This document shows, in pieces, positions 52,686 through 64,000 of a DNA stretch of 64,000 bases. Made by a program: the position numbers and the translations under genes. This DNA is from Anthopleura xanthogrammica (taxonomy: Eukaryota > Cnidaria > Anthozoa > Actiniaria > Actiniidae). The DNA lies in NCBI GenBank assembly GCA_964019055.1, contig OZ025207.1, positions 24,399,617-24,463,616 on the forward strand. The letters are read 5' to 3'. Every line of letters begins with the position of its first letter. Within the stretch, counting starts at the first letter, position 1. The notes under the pieces are model-generated. The model made no database searches. It was not told where the DNA came from and saw only the letters and a list, made by a program, of their open reading frames with translations.

Positions 52686-54017
52686 TGAATTGTTTGCTTG
52701 TCAACTGACGTTTCACGTTTGCCGTAAACGAGAATATAAAACTCTCTAAGTTCTTAATCTTTGTTGTTTCTAAAGGCTCTGTTTTGGCTGTCTGCACCTA
52801 CAAGTGCTACTCCATAGCACGCATGCAATCAAATAGTTTTCCGTCGTGACAAAATAGGAGTTTAGTGGACATAAATGAAAGTGTTTCCGTGACATTGTCG
52901 GAAAACACAAAGTTTTCTAGAGCACGTGCCTATAGAATGTCATGAAAACGCCTTATTTGACGTCAGTATTTTAGCCCCACCCCCTCCGATATGACATCAT
53001 TCTTAGGGGAAGGGAAGGGTATTCAGAAGAGATTATAGAAGGGAGGGGAGGTATCAAATCACTAGATGGGTAGTCAATATAGATGAATAGGACCACCCCT
53101 CTTTAACAGATAATCAGTCCCTCCTTGATAGACGGGTAAATTAAATAATGCCATACTCTAGAGTTGCTTTTTATTAGGTCAATACAACCATCCCTCCATG
53201 ACAGATAACGAGGGGTGGTCTTGACGCATGTAAGGAGAGATTTTTCCTAAGATATTGTTGGTGGCCGTGGTGCCATAAAGTCTGAAAAGAGGCACTGATA
53301 TTTGATTCCAGGATGGAAAGCATGAGATAACGTGACAGGCATAAAAGGTCAAGTTGCGGATCAAAGTGTCAAGATTTATGGTATCACGGCAACTAATGGA
53401 TTAGGGATATAGGATGACTGACAGCTTGTAATAGTTGACGCTGGTTAGATCCAATTGCCCAATACAGGTGAATATTGTTAGGAGATATCCAGTGGTTTTA
53501 CAGAGCAAACCAGTTTTGGCCCTGCGCAAGTTTGCACATGCGTGCTGGGAATGGTAGCTCTGTTTACTCAACAAACAAACACTCGACAAGCTATTTTCTA
53601 AGCTCTGGCTTAGAGGTGTTTCAGTAGAGGCACCGGAATCCCTATATTGTAAAATATTCTTTACTAGTTCAACTAGCGAATTCTGTCGCCGGTTTGGCTA
53701 GGGCGAGTCTTGTGGATAATGATCTTATTTTTGCACTAAGTAAATAGCTGCCCTCAAGCCTTACGTCATTGCGGCATGACTAGTTGTGCCCAGTTTGACT
53801 TGGCACAAACCGGTGATGTGACATAAGCCCCTAGCTGGGCCCATATATACGAGTTTGCTAGTTGCTACTAAGTTAGTACAGTACAGTAGAGTCTTAGAAG
53901 TAAAAGTGTCGAGCACCGCAGAATAAAGATCAGTAAAAGACCAGAAAACATCGATATTCTGTGTCACTGAAGGACGAGCTAGTCCCTCTCAGAAAAAACC
54001 TTCGTGGCACACAGATC
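52686..54017. other. Intergenic, nothing firm
   Basis: GGACCACCCCTCTTTAACAG (53090) and AACGAGGGGTGGTCTTGAC (53208) form a weak inverted repeat. Otherwise nothing was recognised. Confidence 0.45.
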
Positions 54018-54372
54018 TTTCTTTACAGGTTCAATTTCATTATTTAAAACGTGAGCTAAAAACTTGGTTTTTAGTCGCGCTTTTGATTTGCCTTTTTTTT
54101 AATATAGTTTATAGTTTCAACATTTTATATTGTATCAAATTATCTAATTCCTTTGTATTGTTTTATTATTGTGTTATTTATCATACTGTAATTGCATTAT
54201 GTTGAAAAATTCATGGTTAAAGAAGAAAAAAATCCAATAAAATGTTTTTATCTTGAAGTTAAATTTAATTTCAATATTATTTCTCATTTTTATTCATTTC
54301 ATGCAGTCGTAAAGCGCTGTTGAACTATACGGATTTGGCGCTATATGAAACATAATAATTATTATTTGTATC
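54018..54372 (+). mobile_element. L2-type LINE 3' end, 5'-truncated
   Basis: GTAAAGCGCTGTTGAACTAT followed by TTGGCGCTATATGAAA (54310-54350) and an AATAATTATTATT tail is the conserved 3' stem-loop and tail of L2-like LINEs. Upstream is an AT-rich 3' UTR. Confidence 0.6.
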
Positions 54373-54524
54373 AAATAAGAGGAAGAAAAACCAAAACAAC
54401 GTAGGGAATAAAATAATATATTATTGGTAATGAGCCGATTTCTCAAATATCTTTTTTCAATATTCATTTTATAAAAAACTTTGATATACCATCTAATCGA
54501 TTTGGAATTTCTACTCGGAGTCTG

Positions 54525-54639
54525 ATAAGTAATATATACAATATGAGTGGCCGTGTTGTATCAGATATACAACCACGAGCCGAAGGCGAGTGATTGTATA
54601 TCTGATACAACACGGACACGAATATTGTATATTACTTAT
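54525..54639. mobile_element. 115-bp palindromic MITE
   Basis: ATAAGTAATATATACAATAT...GTTGTATCAGATATACAA and the complement TTGTATATCTGATACAAC...ATATTGTATATTACTTAT, with a short CGAGCCGAAGGCGAG centre. One arm of the family is nested at 22956. Confidence 0.85.
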
Positions 54640-54903
54640 GAAACGTCTAGGTGTATACATTCATGATCTACTAAAATTTTAAAAATAAAATTGAATATTG
54701 CTGAGAAAATTGGAGTTAAAGTTTATGCAAATCAGGACGATTTTGTATCAGATATACAACCTCCTCCACGGGCAATGATTTCTATTGTGTTTTCCTCATT
54801 AATTATTCATGAGTTTTATAAAGAGCTATAAACGATAATGGCCAGGCCAGCACATGCGAACGCCAGTGTACTCAGTTATATAATACAAAAAAAAGTTTTT
54901 TTA

Positions 54904-55218
54904 AAGGGACACTTGGATGAAAATCGATGAAAATTGGAAATGACTTGAAACTTGGTTAAGTTTATCTATATGGACCCAATAGTAGCCAAGCAACTTATTT
55001 TCTTCACAATAAAAATTGGCAGATAAAAATTATCAATTTTTTAAGCATCTAAATTGTGAGTAAATGATGTCATACATTCAACCCTATCGTTCTTTTAGTT
55101 TTTAAACCAAGGTTTTCTTAACTGCAGATGGCTCCCAGGCTAACATGTTTGCCTATCTGGTTTTCATAATCATAGTTGAGTCATATTATAATGGGGTGTT
55201 TTCATCCGAGTGTCCCTT
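54904..55218. mobile_element. Family C element, complete copy
   Basis: Ends AAGGGACACTTGGATGAAAA and TTTTCATCCGAGTGTCCCTT are inverted. Internal blocks are as in the copy at 42348. Confidence 0.85.
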
Positions 55219-55946
55219 CAAATTTATTTCTCATGTTTTGATAACTTTCACCAGGTGTGGATCTAGAGTAGTGCACGTAGACCCACAAGATGTTCAAATA
55301 TGAAGTGCACCAGTCAAAACTGATCTCCAATAGTTGCAGGCCAAGCCTTTGTTCAAATGCACTACTCAGTTGCAAAGTCGTGTCTGATTGGCTGTTCACT
55401 ACCAGTGCACTATTCGAAACTAGTCATGCATCCGCCAATCAGAATTGTCTGTTCCCATGCATGTTCATTAAGGATAAGCTCATGTGCTCACGTGTCTTTC
55501 GATCCATAGCAACAGATCTAGACGATTTTGTTGACAACATTAGTTGTTCAAAATTATGGCGTGGAACATGATTCTCGTTAAAAGAAAACCAGAATAGTTA
55601 GAAAAGGCTGTGCTGGGAAGAACTGGTGCTGGTCATCAAACACATCTATTTACAGACTTGCCCATCAAAACCGGTTTAAACCAGTATCAAACCTGAAATT
55701 ATGCATCTCATTATCCAGATTTTTGAATAGTGACACTGACTACAAATGAAATGCAAAACTTCTGCAGCCTATAAAAATTTCATGTTAAAATGATGCAAAT
55801 TTCGTCTGATATCATTTATGAATTCCGCACAAATGTACTACGAAGACTTATTATCAACAATTAGCTTCATCTACGTTTAGTTGGCATAAGTTTATAGGTT
55901 TAATATACCGAGCTTTTCGCCATAGTGGAGACTTCCGAAAGCTAAT
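55219..55946. other. Intergenic, nothing recognised
   Basis: No motif, repeat end or coding pattern supported. Confidence 0.5.
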
Positions 55947-56086
55947 TATAAACCCCTTGCACTAATTCCCAACCTGGGGGACAAAACAATGAAAAACATT
56001 AACATCACAAAAGATTTCAGTCCTCAAGAGAAGGGAGCTCTTTTGTTTTGACCCCCAGGCTGGAAATTTGTGCAAGGGGTTTATAC
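55947..56086. mobile_element. Small MITE
   Basis: TATAAACCCCTTGCAC...CCTGGGGGACAAAAC and GTTTTGACCCCCAGG...GTGCAAGGGGTTTATA are inverted arms. Confidence 0.75.
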
Positions 56087-56632
56087 ATCAAAATCTTCGT
56101 AAATAAGATTCAAGATTCAAGATTCTTTTAATTATGTCACAGATTACTACATTTACATATAAAGGAATAAATTTACATATTTTATGGACATTGGTTAATT
56201 GTAATAGCTGGAAGACTGATCTACACAATTACCCACAAAAATTATTTACAGTGTTAGTGTTAGGCCAGAAAAGAGTCTTGAGGAAGATTGTATTCTTGTA
56301 CCTAACTCGAGCTCCCTGGTTCTCTTAACATCAAGATAAGATTCTTCTTCTACCACTTTTGCACATACAAAAATTGACACACACTTGCCTCTCCTGAAAA
56401 AGAAGATATCATTTCATTCCTTGCTACAGTTCTTCTAGCCTCCCCAACCCTGACGTCTCCAGCTATTTGCTATCTGTAATAATTTTTCTATATACTCCTC
56501 CCACTCCTCCCTCCCAAAAATCTTATGCTCGTGAATTTTTACACCTTTCCAGCTACGATCCTCTCAAACTTTTAGACAAATCTCTTACACCATGCAATTT
56601 CATAATCACGCAATCAAGACAACTAGCTACTC

Positions 56633-56910
56633 CGCTTATCACTTGAGTGAGAAAGGAGAGAATTTAGAGACATAGGTATTACCGTCAAAAGCACAATGTT
56701 GTTAGGGGCAACGGCACAAGGTGATCGGAAAGGCGGCACGTGAGGATTCCTTTATGAGTGTAGGAACAGAAGATTCTGATAGGTTGAGGTATGTTTCACT
56801 TGCCGCTACTTTATTGTTTCCATATGCCGTTGCTCCTAAAACAACATTGTAGTTGTCACGACAAAACTAATGTCTCTAAACTTTCCCGTTTCTCACTCAA
56901 GTGATAAGCG
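56633..56910. mobile_element. MITE with about 75-bp inverted repeats
   Basis: CGCTTATCACTTGAGTGAGA at the left and TCTCACTCAAGTGATAAGCG at the right. Inner pairs are AACAATGTTGTTAGGGGCAACGGC and its near complement. Confidence 0.85.
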
Positions 56911-57316
56911 TATTGTTATTTAAGTCGTCTGGGTTTTTGTCTTCCCTTAATCAAATTTCCAACGGTCCGAGTTAGTAATCTTTTTAATCGACGGTAGCCA
57001 AAATCAGACGTCTTGGGCTGTGTTGTTCTTGTAATTATGAAAATGGGTGTAAAAAGATTGACTTGTGCAATCAAGTTGCATTTTTAAATTCTAAACCTTT
57101 AAACTCAAATCTATCTCTGAAATGAGAAGTCCATATCGTGTAAAACTGTGCCATCGTATTATACCCAACTCTAAACTACTCTCTAGCAAGCGATGTTTAA
57201 CTCTATAGCGGGCTTCCTGTGTCAACGGAACGAGGGTACTGGGCTTCGTTTTATTCTCCTTTCCACAGGAAGCTCGAGGATCCCAAAGGAGATGCCTGCG
57301 GAGGAGGCTAACTCTA

Positions 57317-57682
57317 CCCCGGGGGGGGGGACTCCCTTATAAAAGGGGGCGGGGGTCCTCGTCGTCCCTTTTAGGGTTTGAAATCAGTGTTCTGGTCCCG
57401 CTTAGGGTGATAATGACGAGAATGCCCACCAGCTGAGTTTTGTGGTCCCGCTTAGGGTGTAAGATCAGCAACAATGCTTCTTTTCAAAGATTGATTTTTA
57501 TTTTAATCCCATTTTTGGATTGTGTCACTTATTGATTGGTCCCTCTTAGGGGTGAAATTTCATCACTGCCACGCCCATCATCTCAAAATACAGGTCCCTT
57601 TTAGGGGTCATTTTCAAAATTTCCGACGAGGACCCCCGCCCCCTTTTATAAGGGAGTCCCCCCCCCCCCCCCCCCCCCCGGG
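57317..57682. mobile_element. MITE with G/C-run ends and internal direct repeats
   Basis: CCCCGGGGGGGGGGACTCCC and TTATAAAAGGGGGCGGGGGTCC on the left are mirrored on the right, ending in about 22 C and GGG. Inside, GGTCCCGCTTAGGGTG occurs twice (57391, 57443) and variants such as GGTCCCTTTTAGGGG follow. Pro-rich frames across it are artefacts. Confidence 0.82.
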
Positions 57683-57935
57683 AACTCTACATCATGTAGA
57701 AGTGATTTCCATACTAAACCGTCAGAGTTATTAGGCACTTTAGGCTTAAAAGGCTTGCGAACTACAAAATAGTCTTGTTCACGCTGTACAGTTAAATTGT
57801 ACTCTGTTGATTTGCGTGTTTCACACTATGACAATCTAAGAGGGTCTATACGTTTGTCCATACAATAAAAGTGCTCAGTACCGCCGCCAAGTTAACTCAA
57901 TTCGTCAAAAGCTGAGCGTTGGTCTGTTGAATATG

Positions 57936-58010
57936 AAGTACTGTTTAATAAACGAGTAGAAGTGTTTTATCAGGTTTTAGACCTCATTTTAAAACTCATG
58001 AATAATTCAC
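57936..58010. repeat. End fragment of family E MITE
   Basis: AAGTACTGTTTAATAAACGAG followed by AGTGTTTTATCAGGTTTTAGACC matches the end of the element at 22907-23155. Confidence 0.7.
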
Positions 58011-58401
58011 AAGCCTTTGGTCGAATTAGAGCGACCATAAACGTCACGAACATGGACTTTTATAAATCGATAGAAATTCGTATGTAACTGTCTTGCGTAG
58101 TCGAGGTTTATACGTCAGTGTCACGTACAGTCAGTCCCAAAAAAGGCTCCCACATTTTGAAGATAGCATGCCAGTCTCAAGACAAGATTGCTGGTAGACT
58201 AGATTTCGTGGGTCATCGGTGAGCGTACGTGAGACAGACATTGATGAGGCTCTTCTGATTCCATCGTGACCAAAATACCTTTTTACCGATACGGTGGCTA
58301 TCTTGAATTCTATTGTTTTAAGCAAAACATCATGGGATGCCGAGGGGGCCATTATTGTAAAATTTATAGTATGTACAACTGTCAGGATGTCGTTTTGTAT
58401 G

Positions 58402-58855
58402 ACTTAAGGTGACTGACTACTTTAGCAAGGAGTAATTACAAAATGTTCTTAGAAAGATATTTTACACAGGCTCGTTTTGGAGATAATGAATTTTGAATAT
58501 GACCATCTTGACAAGTTTTCGAAAAAAATGGCGGAAATCAAGCTTTGCACAAAAAAAATCATAACTCAAAAATTATACAAGCTATTGAAGCAATTTTCTC
58601 AGGACATCTACTTTAAACATTGTTTTCGAAGATTAACTAAATATATTTGAAGAAAGTTTTAAAAATAAGCTCAAAATTTAACATCTTGTTTAGCTAATAA
58701 ACCGAAAATTGTACTCAAATGATAGACTGTGAACAGTCCCTCTTTTCCCTCCTAACTCAGTCGAGTCGGGTTTTTTTCTGCCTTGGACGCGCGGAGAATG
58801 GGGCGAGTTTGAAGCGGCACGCGGGGAGAGGAAAAGTAGGGACTGTGGACAACAC
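58402..58855. mobile_element. Partial copy of inner MITE plus a second small element
   Basis: 58402-58725 repeats the left half of 46398-47031 (GGTGACTGACTACTTTAGCA) with an internal deletion near 58470. From about 58726, GTGAACAGTCCCTCTTTTCC and AAAAGTAGGGACTGTGGAC (to 58855) form imperfect ends of another element. Confidence 0.65.
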
Positions 58856-61142
58856 ACAGAGAAATGAATAACCGCCCCTTTTTCACACTTGTCAAATACT
58901 TGTCACTGACGGCTCCGGCTAGTCTAGGATATGTTTATAATACCGTTCAACACAACTGACTTTTCGCTGATAGTTTTACAGTTAAATACAATTTCAAAAG
59001 TACGAACATGCGATAATCTTGAGACACCAAAATATATTTATAAGGAAAAGTCATAACTGGAGCCAAAAGAAACCGCGAACCAAGTCAATCGTGTGTGAAT
59101 TATATTTGTTCGGTGTTTCTGGGGATATTTTGAATACATTTTGAATATATTTTTCCTTAATTCCTGTGTCCAGCTGACTAGTTTATCTTTTCCGCTTCAA
59201 ACTGGGGGTATTTTGTGCCTAAAGCTGGAGGAATCTGATTTCCCCTTGAAAGTATGAGCCGATACGAAAAGAAGAGCCGAAATCATCAAACAATTTATAC
59301 TGTTCTTTGATGCGGGCTTGTTGAGAAGCTTGAGCTAGGTCTCACAAGAATCACTGCTCTCCTTTGCAATCTCCCTCCCCATTGACGACTGCGGAGAAGA
59401 TTGAAGAATTATTAGCAAAATTCGACTACGAGTCGACTACAAACGACACGTCTGTCTTGTCCCTTCGGCCGCTCGATCGGTTTTCAAGAATTTTTTTAGT
59501 CCTGCTTGGTTCGGGTTCAAGTCTTACAGCATGGCAGTGTTCACATATTACATTATTAAGCTTATAGTGATTAAGCTTTGAATAACGAGACCTCAAGTCA
59601 TTTACTGAGTCTTTATTATCACCACTATATATAGTTAATTACAAATATTAAAATACATAGCTTCCTCAAAGATATCACAGTTACTGAATGTATTCTGGAT
59701 CGAATCATCGATTGTTTGATATACTAAGACACTTGTCAATAGTGTGAATTGAACGAATGATATTGTGCCCTAAAACATACAGTAATTCAATAGAATAATG
59801 CAGATTATGACTACATAAAAGAGAACGATTTCACCTTGAGTTTCAGTGAATTACAATTCTTATTTTCCGTGTTCTGACACATCTTGTCATCGATGCAAAT
59901 ATTCAACATGCCGTCTTGGCAGTTCGCTTTCTCGTAGATCACAATCTGCTCGTCTGACTTTAAGTTCTTGTGGTCAGCTTCAAAGTTTTGCTTCTCAATT
60001 GTTTTGTAGTTTGTCTCCGTATAGTTTGTATTTGAGATCTGGCAAGATCTAGATTGCCCAGTTTGGCTAGATAGTTCTAAGACTGTGGACCAACCCGTCC
60101 CAAAATCGCTCAATTATATCTCTTAGTAAGTAGTTTGAGCATACCGATAAAAAAGCTAAAGACAGTGGTAGGCCACATGCCTACAGACAACATAACGTCG
60201 ATCAAGAAAAAAGCTATTTTCTATCGACGAACCTCGAAGGAATTCGAATGATGCAATGGCGACCGAGCAGACCTAGCAAAGACAAATACCTCATGCTCAA
60301 TATCATGTGATTAATTCTGTCAACATGTATCCAATCATATTTGAGAAATAGACAAACCAAAACTCCACTGGACAGACAATTGCTATGGTTACGAGTTTCG
60401 TCCAATAATGATCGCGACCCGGAAAGAAAAAAAAAGCGAACCTCATTTTAAGACTGGTTTTGCCACAGGCAACCCAGCAAATATTGTAAAGCACTATTAA
60501 ACGAGTGCGTTACACTTTTTGAATCTTGATCCACTATCCGGTTACAGAATGATTACGGCAGTTGAAGTCTATCCGGTTACAGAGCTAGACACACGGAACC
60601 CGTCAAGAATTAAATTCATACATATATTACGCCCACGTTCCCTGTGCTTCTTGCGTAGTAACCACGGCAAAGCACCAAAAAATATTCCTCTTTTAAAAAC
60701 TGTATAGGCAAAATTAGTTGGTAAATTAATTCATGGTACGCTAAAGAGCAAGGAGATGTTTGTAAAAGTCTTTATTGCTGCTCAATTGACGTTTTAGATT
60801 ATCTTTCTACCTACTGTATAACATATTTATTTATCTATCTTTTATCTATTATTCTTTACTTTACTCTACTTCATTCATTCATCCATGGCCATTCCTTTTA
60901 TCCTGCATTATTTTCTTTCTTATTCCCTCCCTCCCATCCGTCTGCCCCTCAATCCATCAATTCGTTCATTTTATCATTCACTCACTGACTCACTCACCCA
61001 TTCTTTCTTTCTTGCGCCGCTACGCAGGCTATCTATCTATCCATCCATCCATTATTTCTTTACTCTATTAATATTACAGTGATCTAATTAATGTTTTTGT
61101 GTTATGAATAGCGATACAAAATAATCAGTCATCGTATTGGTT
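58856..61142. other. Intergenic, no supported gene
   Basis: Two frames look moderately coding (59364-59567 +, 59811-60113 -, the latter Cys/Asn/Lys-rich), but neither has a recognisable domain or splice partner. 60840-61080 is CATT/CCATC-type low complexity. Confidence 0.5.
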
Positions 61143-61271
61143 TCAGTGTGTTACGGCCCCTCTATGTGCGCTGGACACGATACCCGAGTACTTCTGAAGC
61201 AAACCAGGCAGTTTCCTGTTCGGTGCAGTCCATCCTGCTCTTCGTGCCTCCATGACATCCGCGCTCACCTC
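61143..61271 (-). CDS. ilvD: Dehydratase gene: last exon
   Basis: Acceptor GGTTGTCAG before 61271. [40 protein letters not shown] and TH stop. It matches the ...YA..VSSA..GAVT ending of the family. Confidence 0.88.
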   Translation of the reverse strand, partial: EVSADVMEARRAGWTAPNRKLPGLLQKYSGIVSSAHRGAVTH

Positions 61272-63947
61272 CTGACAACCAACGAAAGAAACGCAATTAA
61301 CTAAAACATAATTGACTTTGGGGAGTTGAGGAGAATGAGTGGAAGAGGAGGCGAGGAGGAGGGGGACGTAGGAAAAGTCGAAATATTTGAGAAATGTACA
61401 ATAGACCCCTTTCACGTGATGTCAAAACAGAATTTCAAGATCATGAGAGTTGGAACCTATAGTTTTGTCCTCCAAATTTAGCTGCATTCTGACGTGCTGT
61501 ATGGGGTTCCTTGGGTGTAATTTTTTCATATTTTTGTTTTGTTTAACGGTTGCAGATTTGGATACAACTCGAAAATCAAGAAAAAGACACTTGTTCTGAA
61601 ATTGGGAAATATTATGACCAAAGTAAAACACGAACGATTATCTCTAATATTTTTGGTCTTGTCTCGTTCTTAACAAAGGAAGAAGAAGAAGAAAACATTA
61701 CCAGGTTTAATGCTTTCGTTTTTGGGTCAATTATAATCATATCACCATTCTCGACTAACGCAATAGGACCGCCCCTCTGCGCCTCCGGTGACACGTGACC
61801 AATCATGATTCCATGGGAAGCACCGCTGAATCTGCCATCAGTAACCAAGGCAACGCTTGTTCCTAGGCCTGCACCTACGAGTACTGCTCCTGGGGACAAC
61901 ATCTCTGGCATTCCTGGACTGTATGAATAATATACCTCATTAACTTCGTATGCAAATTACCCATTTCAGACCACATGACATTCCCTTGAGAAATGTTCTT
62001 TTATTGAAATATTTGCACATGTAAGAATGAACTCCCAAGACTGGCATCACGTGGTCAGAAATTGGGACAACAAACAATGAAGCTAAAGGGGTCTATTGCG
62101 AGAGAGCGGTGTTTAAAAACATGTATTTAGCTACATCTATCTGGATCTGAGGTTACCCTCAGTTCGCAGAATTTATAATGCTTCAAAAGGGCACAGCAAA
62201 ATCCATTAGTGGAAACACTAAATCCGTGATATAGATATTAGACTAATACACCTTAATATACCCTAATTCCATTGTTTTCTTTTGTGTCTGTATATTTGCC
62301 TACTACACTTTAACAAGCAATTTTTATTTCACGGGTTTAGTGCTTTTCTATGCTTTCCCGTTTAGCGATGTATTTGCTGTAACTAAAACTGCGTAATTGC
62401 ATTTCAACTGTGTTATACACTGATTAAGTGCCATGCTTTTGATGAGACTGTTGGTCAGTTGATGTTACTAACCTTCCACTTGGTCCTTCATATCGTATAA
62501 CAAGAACATCACCAGCCTTGAGCTGCAGCAAAGATTGGGGCAAAATTTATTGTTTAATATAATGCTTATTAAATTTGTTGTCCGAAATGCGTCGCTTATT
62601 CGAGGGCGTAGCTCATTCGAGTAAATACGATAAGTATACCAGGGCCCAGTGACCAGAAAAAGCAGGGACTGTTTGCTAAGTCTTCCGAGACACAGGCTGT
62701 TGACTAACGCGATCGACTCCTGAGATTAGGTTAGAAGTTGCTTTAAGCAGATGGAAGAAAACCAGAGAGCTCGGGGAAAAACTTCAGAATACGAGAGCGA
62801 ATCAAAAAAAATACTCCACCCACACGTTGGAGGGTTTAAGGGTTGAGCCCGCGACCACAGTGATGAGAGGTAGCTTATTGCAGCGTACACCTCCCATGCT
62901 TTCCATACAACATAGTTCAATCTTACCTGTCCACCCATGACAGCTTTGTAAGCTTCTTGCTCACCGTCAAATACTACAGCCTGTTTTCATGGAACAGATG
63001 ACAAATTATTATAAACGCGCGCGGACTTCATTCGTCTTCAAAAGAACGAAAAAACATATAATACTATTCAAAAAGAGTGCGCGCTGTGGAGTATGCAGTT
63101 ATTAAGGACCTAGGGATTAACAGAATGCTTGAGAAGTGCTAGAAAACACTTGGCTACGTACGTACATGTCGTGCCTCTCCTAACAGTTCTCCCGTGCTCT
63201 ATATCTGTATATACAATATTATCTATATTGTTTGATAAAACGGTTTTATTTAATTCATACCGGGCCGCGGAATGCCTTGGTCACATCCTTGCCGCTTAAC
63301 TTGAGTACTGCACTCTCTGGCGCGAGACTCCCCTGGAAGTTCAAACAACAAGAAAAACAATCAGATGAGATGAGGTACTGATAACTAAACACAATGAGAA
63401 TTATCACATTCCAGTGATAAACTACCTATAGTGGTAAGGATCAATAGGCAACGATCCAGACAAACCTAAGTGGGTTAATTACCCAGGTAGGTCATGGGAG
63501 TGAAGCCCCTCTTACACGCTACCATTTCACGCGCAACTTGTCTCTCGAAAAATAACTTTTTGCAGTTTGCAAGAGACAATGTCACATGCTTTATTCTCAC
63601 TTGTCCCACGGATGCGAATATATGATAACTCATTTGCATTTCGGATTTCTTCTCTTCCAACTTTCTAGGGCCGTATCGCGGTATCAAGTGTTCTTATAGT
63701 ATTTTTATTTAGTGGTCTCACTCTACTCCCCAGCGACCCGCAATTGCTCTCCTTGATTATTTTGCTGTTTTTTCCACCCTCTCCTTTCCACCCTTGCACT
63801 TCTGTGGTACTTTGGAAAGCTCCGCCAAGTCTGCGCTCCCTTAACTCATATAGGAGTACTGTGAGACCGTTTAATTGGCAGTACCTTGATAATAAGGATG
63901 TGACGACCTGCTGGTGCTACTGGTGAGGAGAGCGGAAATATTACATC
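61143..63947 (-). CDS. ilvD: Dihydroxy-acid dehydratase (IlvD/EDD family), 3' six exons; 5' part outside window
   Basis: Minus-strand exons in coding order: 63947-63885, 63332-63261, 62980-62927, 62522-62473, 61918-61702 and 61271-61143 (TGA at 61145-61143), all GT-AG with agreeing phases. Together they encode about 194 residues of the C-terminal domain. Marker stretches: [88 protein letters not shown] and [12 protein letters not shown]. Family knowledge: IlvD dehydrates 2,3-dihydroxy acids in valine/isoleucine synthesis using an Fe-S cluster; sugar-acid dehydratases share the fold and cannot be excluded from this part. The introns mark it as a resident nuclear gene, not bacterial contamination. 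Confidence 0.9.
61702..61918 (-). CDS. ilvD: Dehydratase gene: exon with GRFSGASHG motif
   Basis: 217 nt, phase 2 in, phase 0 out, donor [45 protein letters not shown] and [20 protein letters not shown]. The TDGRFSG and GHxxPEA signatures are diagnostic for the family. Confidence 0.95.
61919..62472. repeat. Dehydratase intron with MITE-like repeat
   Basis: CCATTTCAGACCACATGACATTCCC (61969) and TCACGTGGTCAGAAATTGGGACAAC (62048) are imperfect inverted arms related to the element at 44199-44403. Confidence 0.55.
62473..62522 (-). CDS. ilvD: Dehydratase gene: exon
   Basis: 50 nt, acceptor TGCTGCAG and donor [22 protein letters not shown] and the first part of the next Ser codon. Confidence 0.9.
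62523..62926. other. Dehydratase intron, nothing recognised
   Basis: An apparent frame at 62726-62938 overlaps the neighbouring exon in another frame and is not supported. Confidence 0.6.
62927..62980 (-). CDS. ilvD: Dehydratase gene: exon
   Basis: 54 nt, phase 0-0, acceptor GAAAACAG and donor [24 protein letters not shown]. Confidence 0.92.
63261..63332 (-). CDS. ilvD: Dehydratase gene: exon
   Basis: 72 nt, phase 0-0, acceptor CTTCCAG and donor [26 protein letters not shown] then FRGP. Confidence 0.92.
63333..63884. other. Dehydratase intron, nothing recognised
   Basis: No further exon fits between the two flanking phase-0 exons, whose products join as LIIK-GSLAPE. Confidence 0.6.
63885..63947 (-). 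CDS. ilvD: Dehydratase gene: most 5' exon in the window
   Basis: 63 nt, phase 0-0, acceptor TGCGCAG and donor [26 protein letters not shown] plus K. It corresponds to the DVIxPxxxPxxxxGxxxxxxG region before the C-terminal barrel. Confidence 0.9.
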
Positions 63948-64000
63948 CTGCGCAGAAAAATAAAAATACAACATAAATAGTAAAATGAAAATGAAAATGA

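Noticed and set aside
57522..57734. Proline-rich small protein
   Set aside because: It comes from the C-run and inverted repeat of a MITE.
58131..58352. 73-residue minus-strand frame as an exon
   Set aside because: Moderately coding look but no recognisable motif or consistent splice sites.
59811..60113. 100-residue minus-strand frame
   Set aside because: No domain, no splice partners and no homologous copy in the window; left unassigned.
62726..62938. 70-residue frame overlapping the dehydratase exon
   Set aside because: It reads the exon in the wrong frame and extends into intron.

Overview
The window is animal nuclear DNA: AT-rich, with many introns and many repeats. The most likely source is an anthozoan cnidarian such as a coral or anemone. 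That assignment is an inference from the mix of a DTX3L-like and a PARP14-like gene with Harbinger, DIRS and KIAA1958/Crypton-type elements, and from an IlvD-type dehydratase gene; no single marker proves it. No rRNA, tRNA or CRISPR was recognised.

Layout. (1) From before base 1 to 17656 (+): the 3' part of a gene coding for KH-like domains, four RRM-like domains, a RING finger and a Deltex C-terminal (DTC) domain, i.e. a DTX3L-like ubiquitin ligase. Ten exons are visible and all splice phases agree. Its introns hold a 4.3 kb Harbinger transposon nested in another element, a MITE with 31 copies of a 40-bp repeat, and an approximately 817-bp (GTAT)n microsatellite. (2) 17657-28657: no host gene. 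It contains small inverted-repeat elements, a LINE fragment and a decayed DIRS retrotransposon. (3) 28658-50959 (+): a complete eight-exon, 1343-residue PARP10/14-like mono-ADP-ribosyltransferase gene (RRM x3, KH-like repeats, WWE, PARP with H-Y-I). Its largest intron (35193-42022) is a stack of nested transposons, including a dead tyrosine-recombinase element. (4) 50960-61142: no convincing host gene, mostly MITEs and LINE 3' ends. (5) 61143-63947 and beyond (-): the last six exons of a dihydroxy-acid dehydratase (IlvD/EDD family) gene.

How the genes may work together. In vertebrates DTX3L and PARP9/14/15 are clustered and act together in ADP-ribosylation and ubiquitylation during interferon and DNA-damage responses. 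Here a DTX3L-like and a PARP14-like gene lie head to tail 11 kb apart. They share the same RRM exons and the same KH module, with one stretch of about 600 bp nearly identical. The pair looks like a linked ADP-ribose/ubiquitin module whose parts are still exchanged by duplication or gene conversion.

Exon limits were set by hand from splice sites, reading phase and paralogue comparison. No database search was run, and TE family names are judged from protein motifs and terminal repeats.
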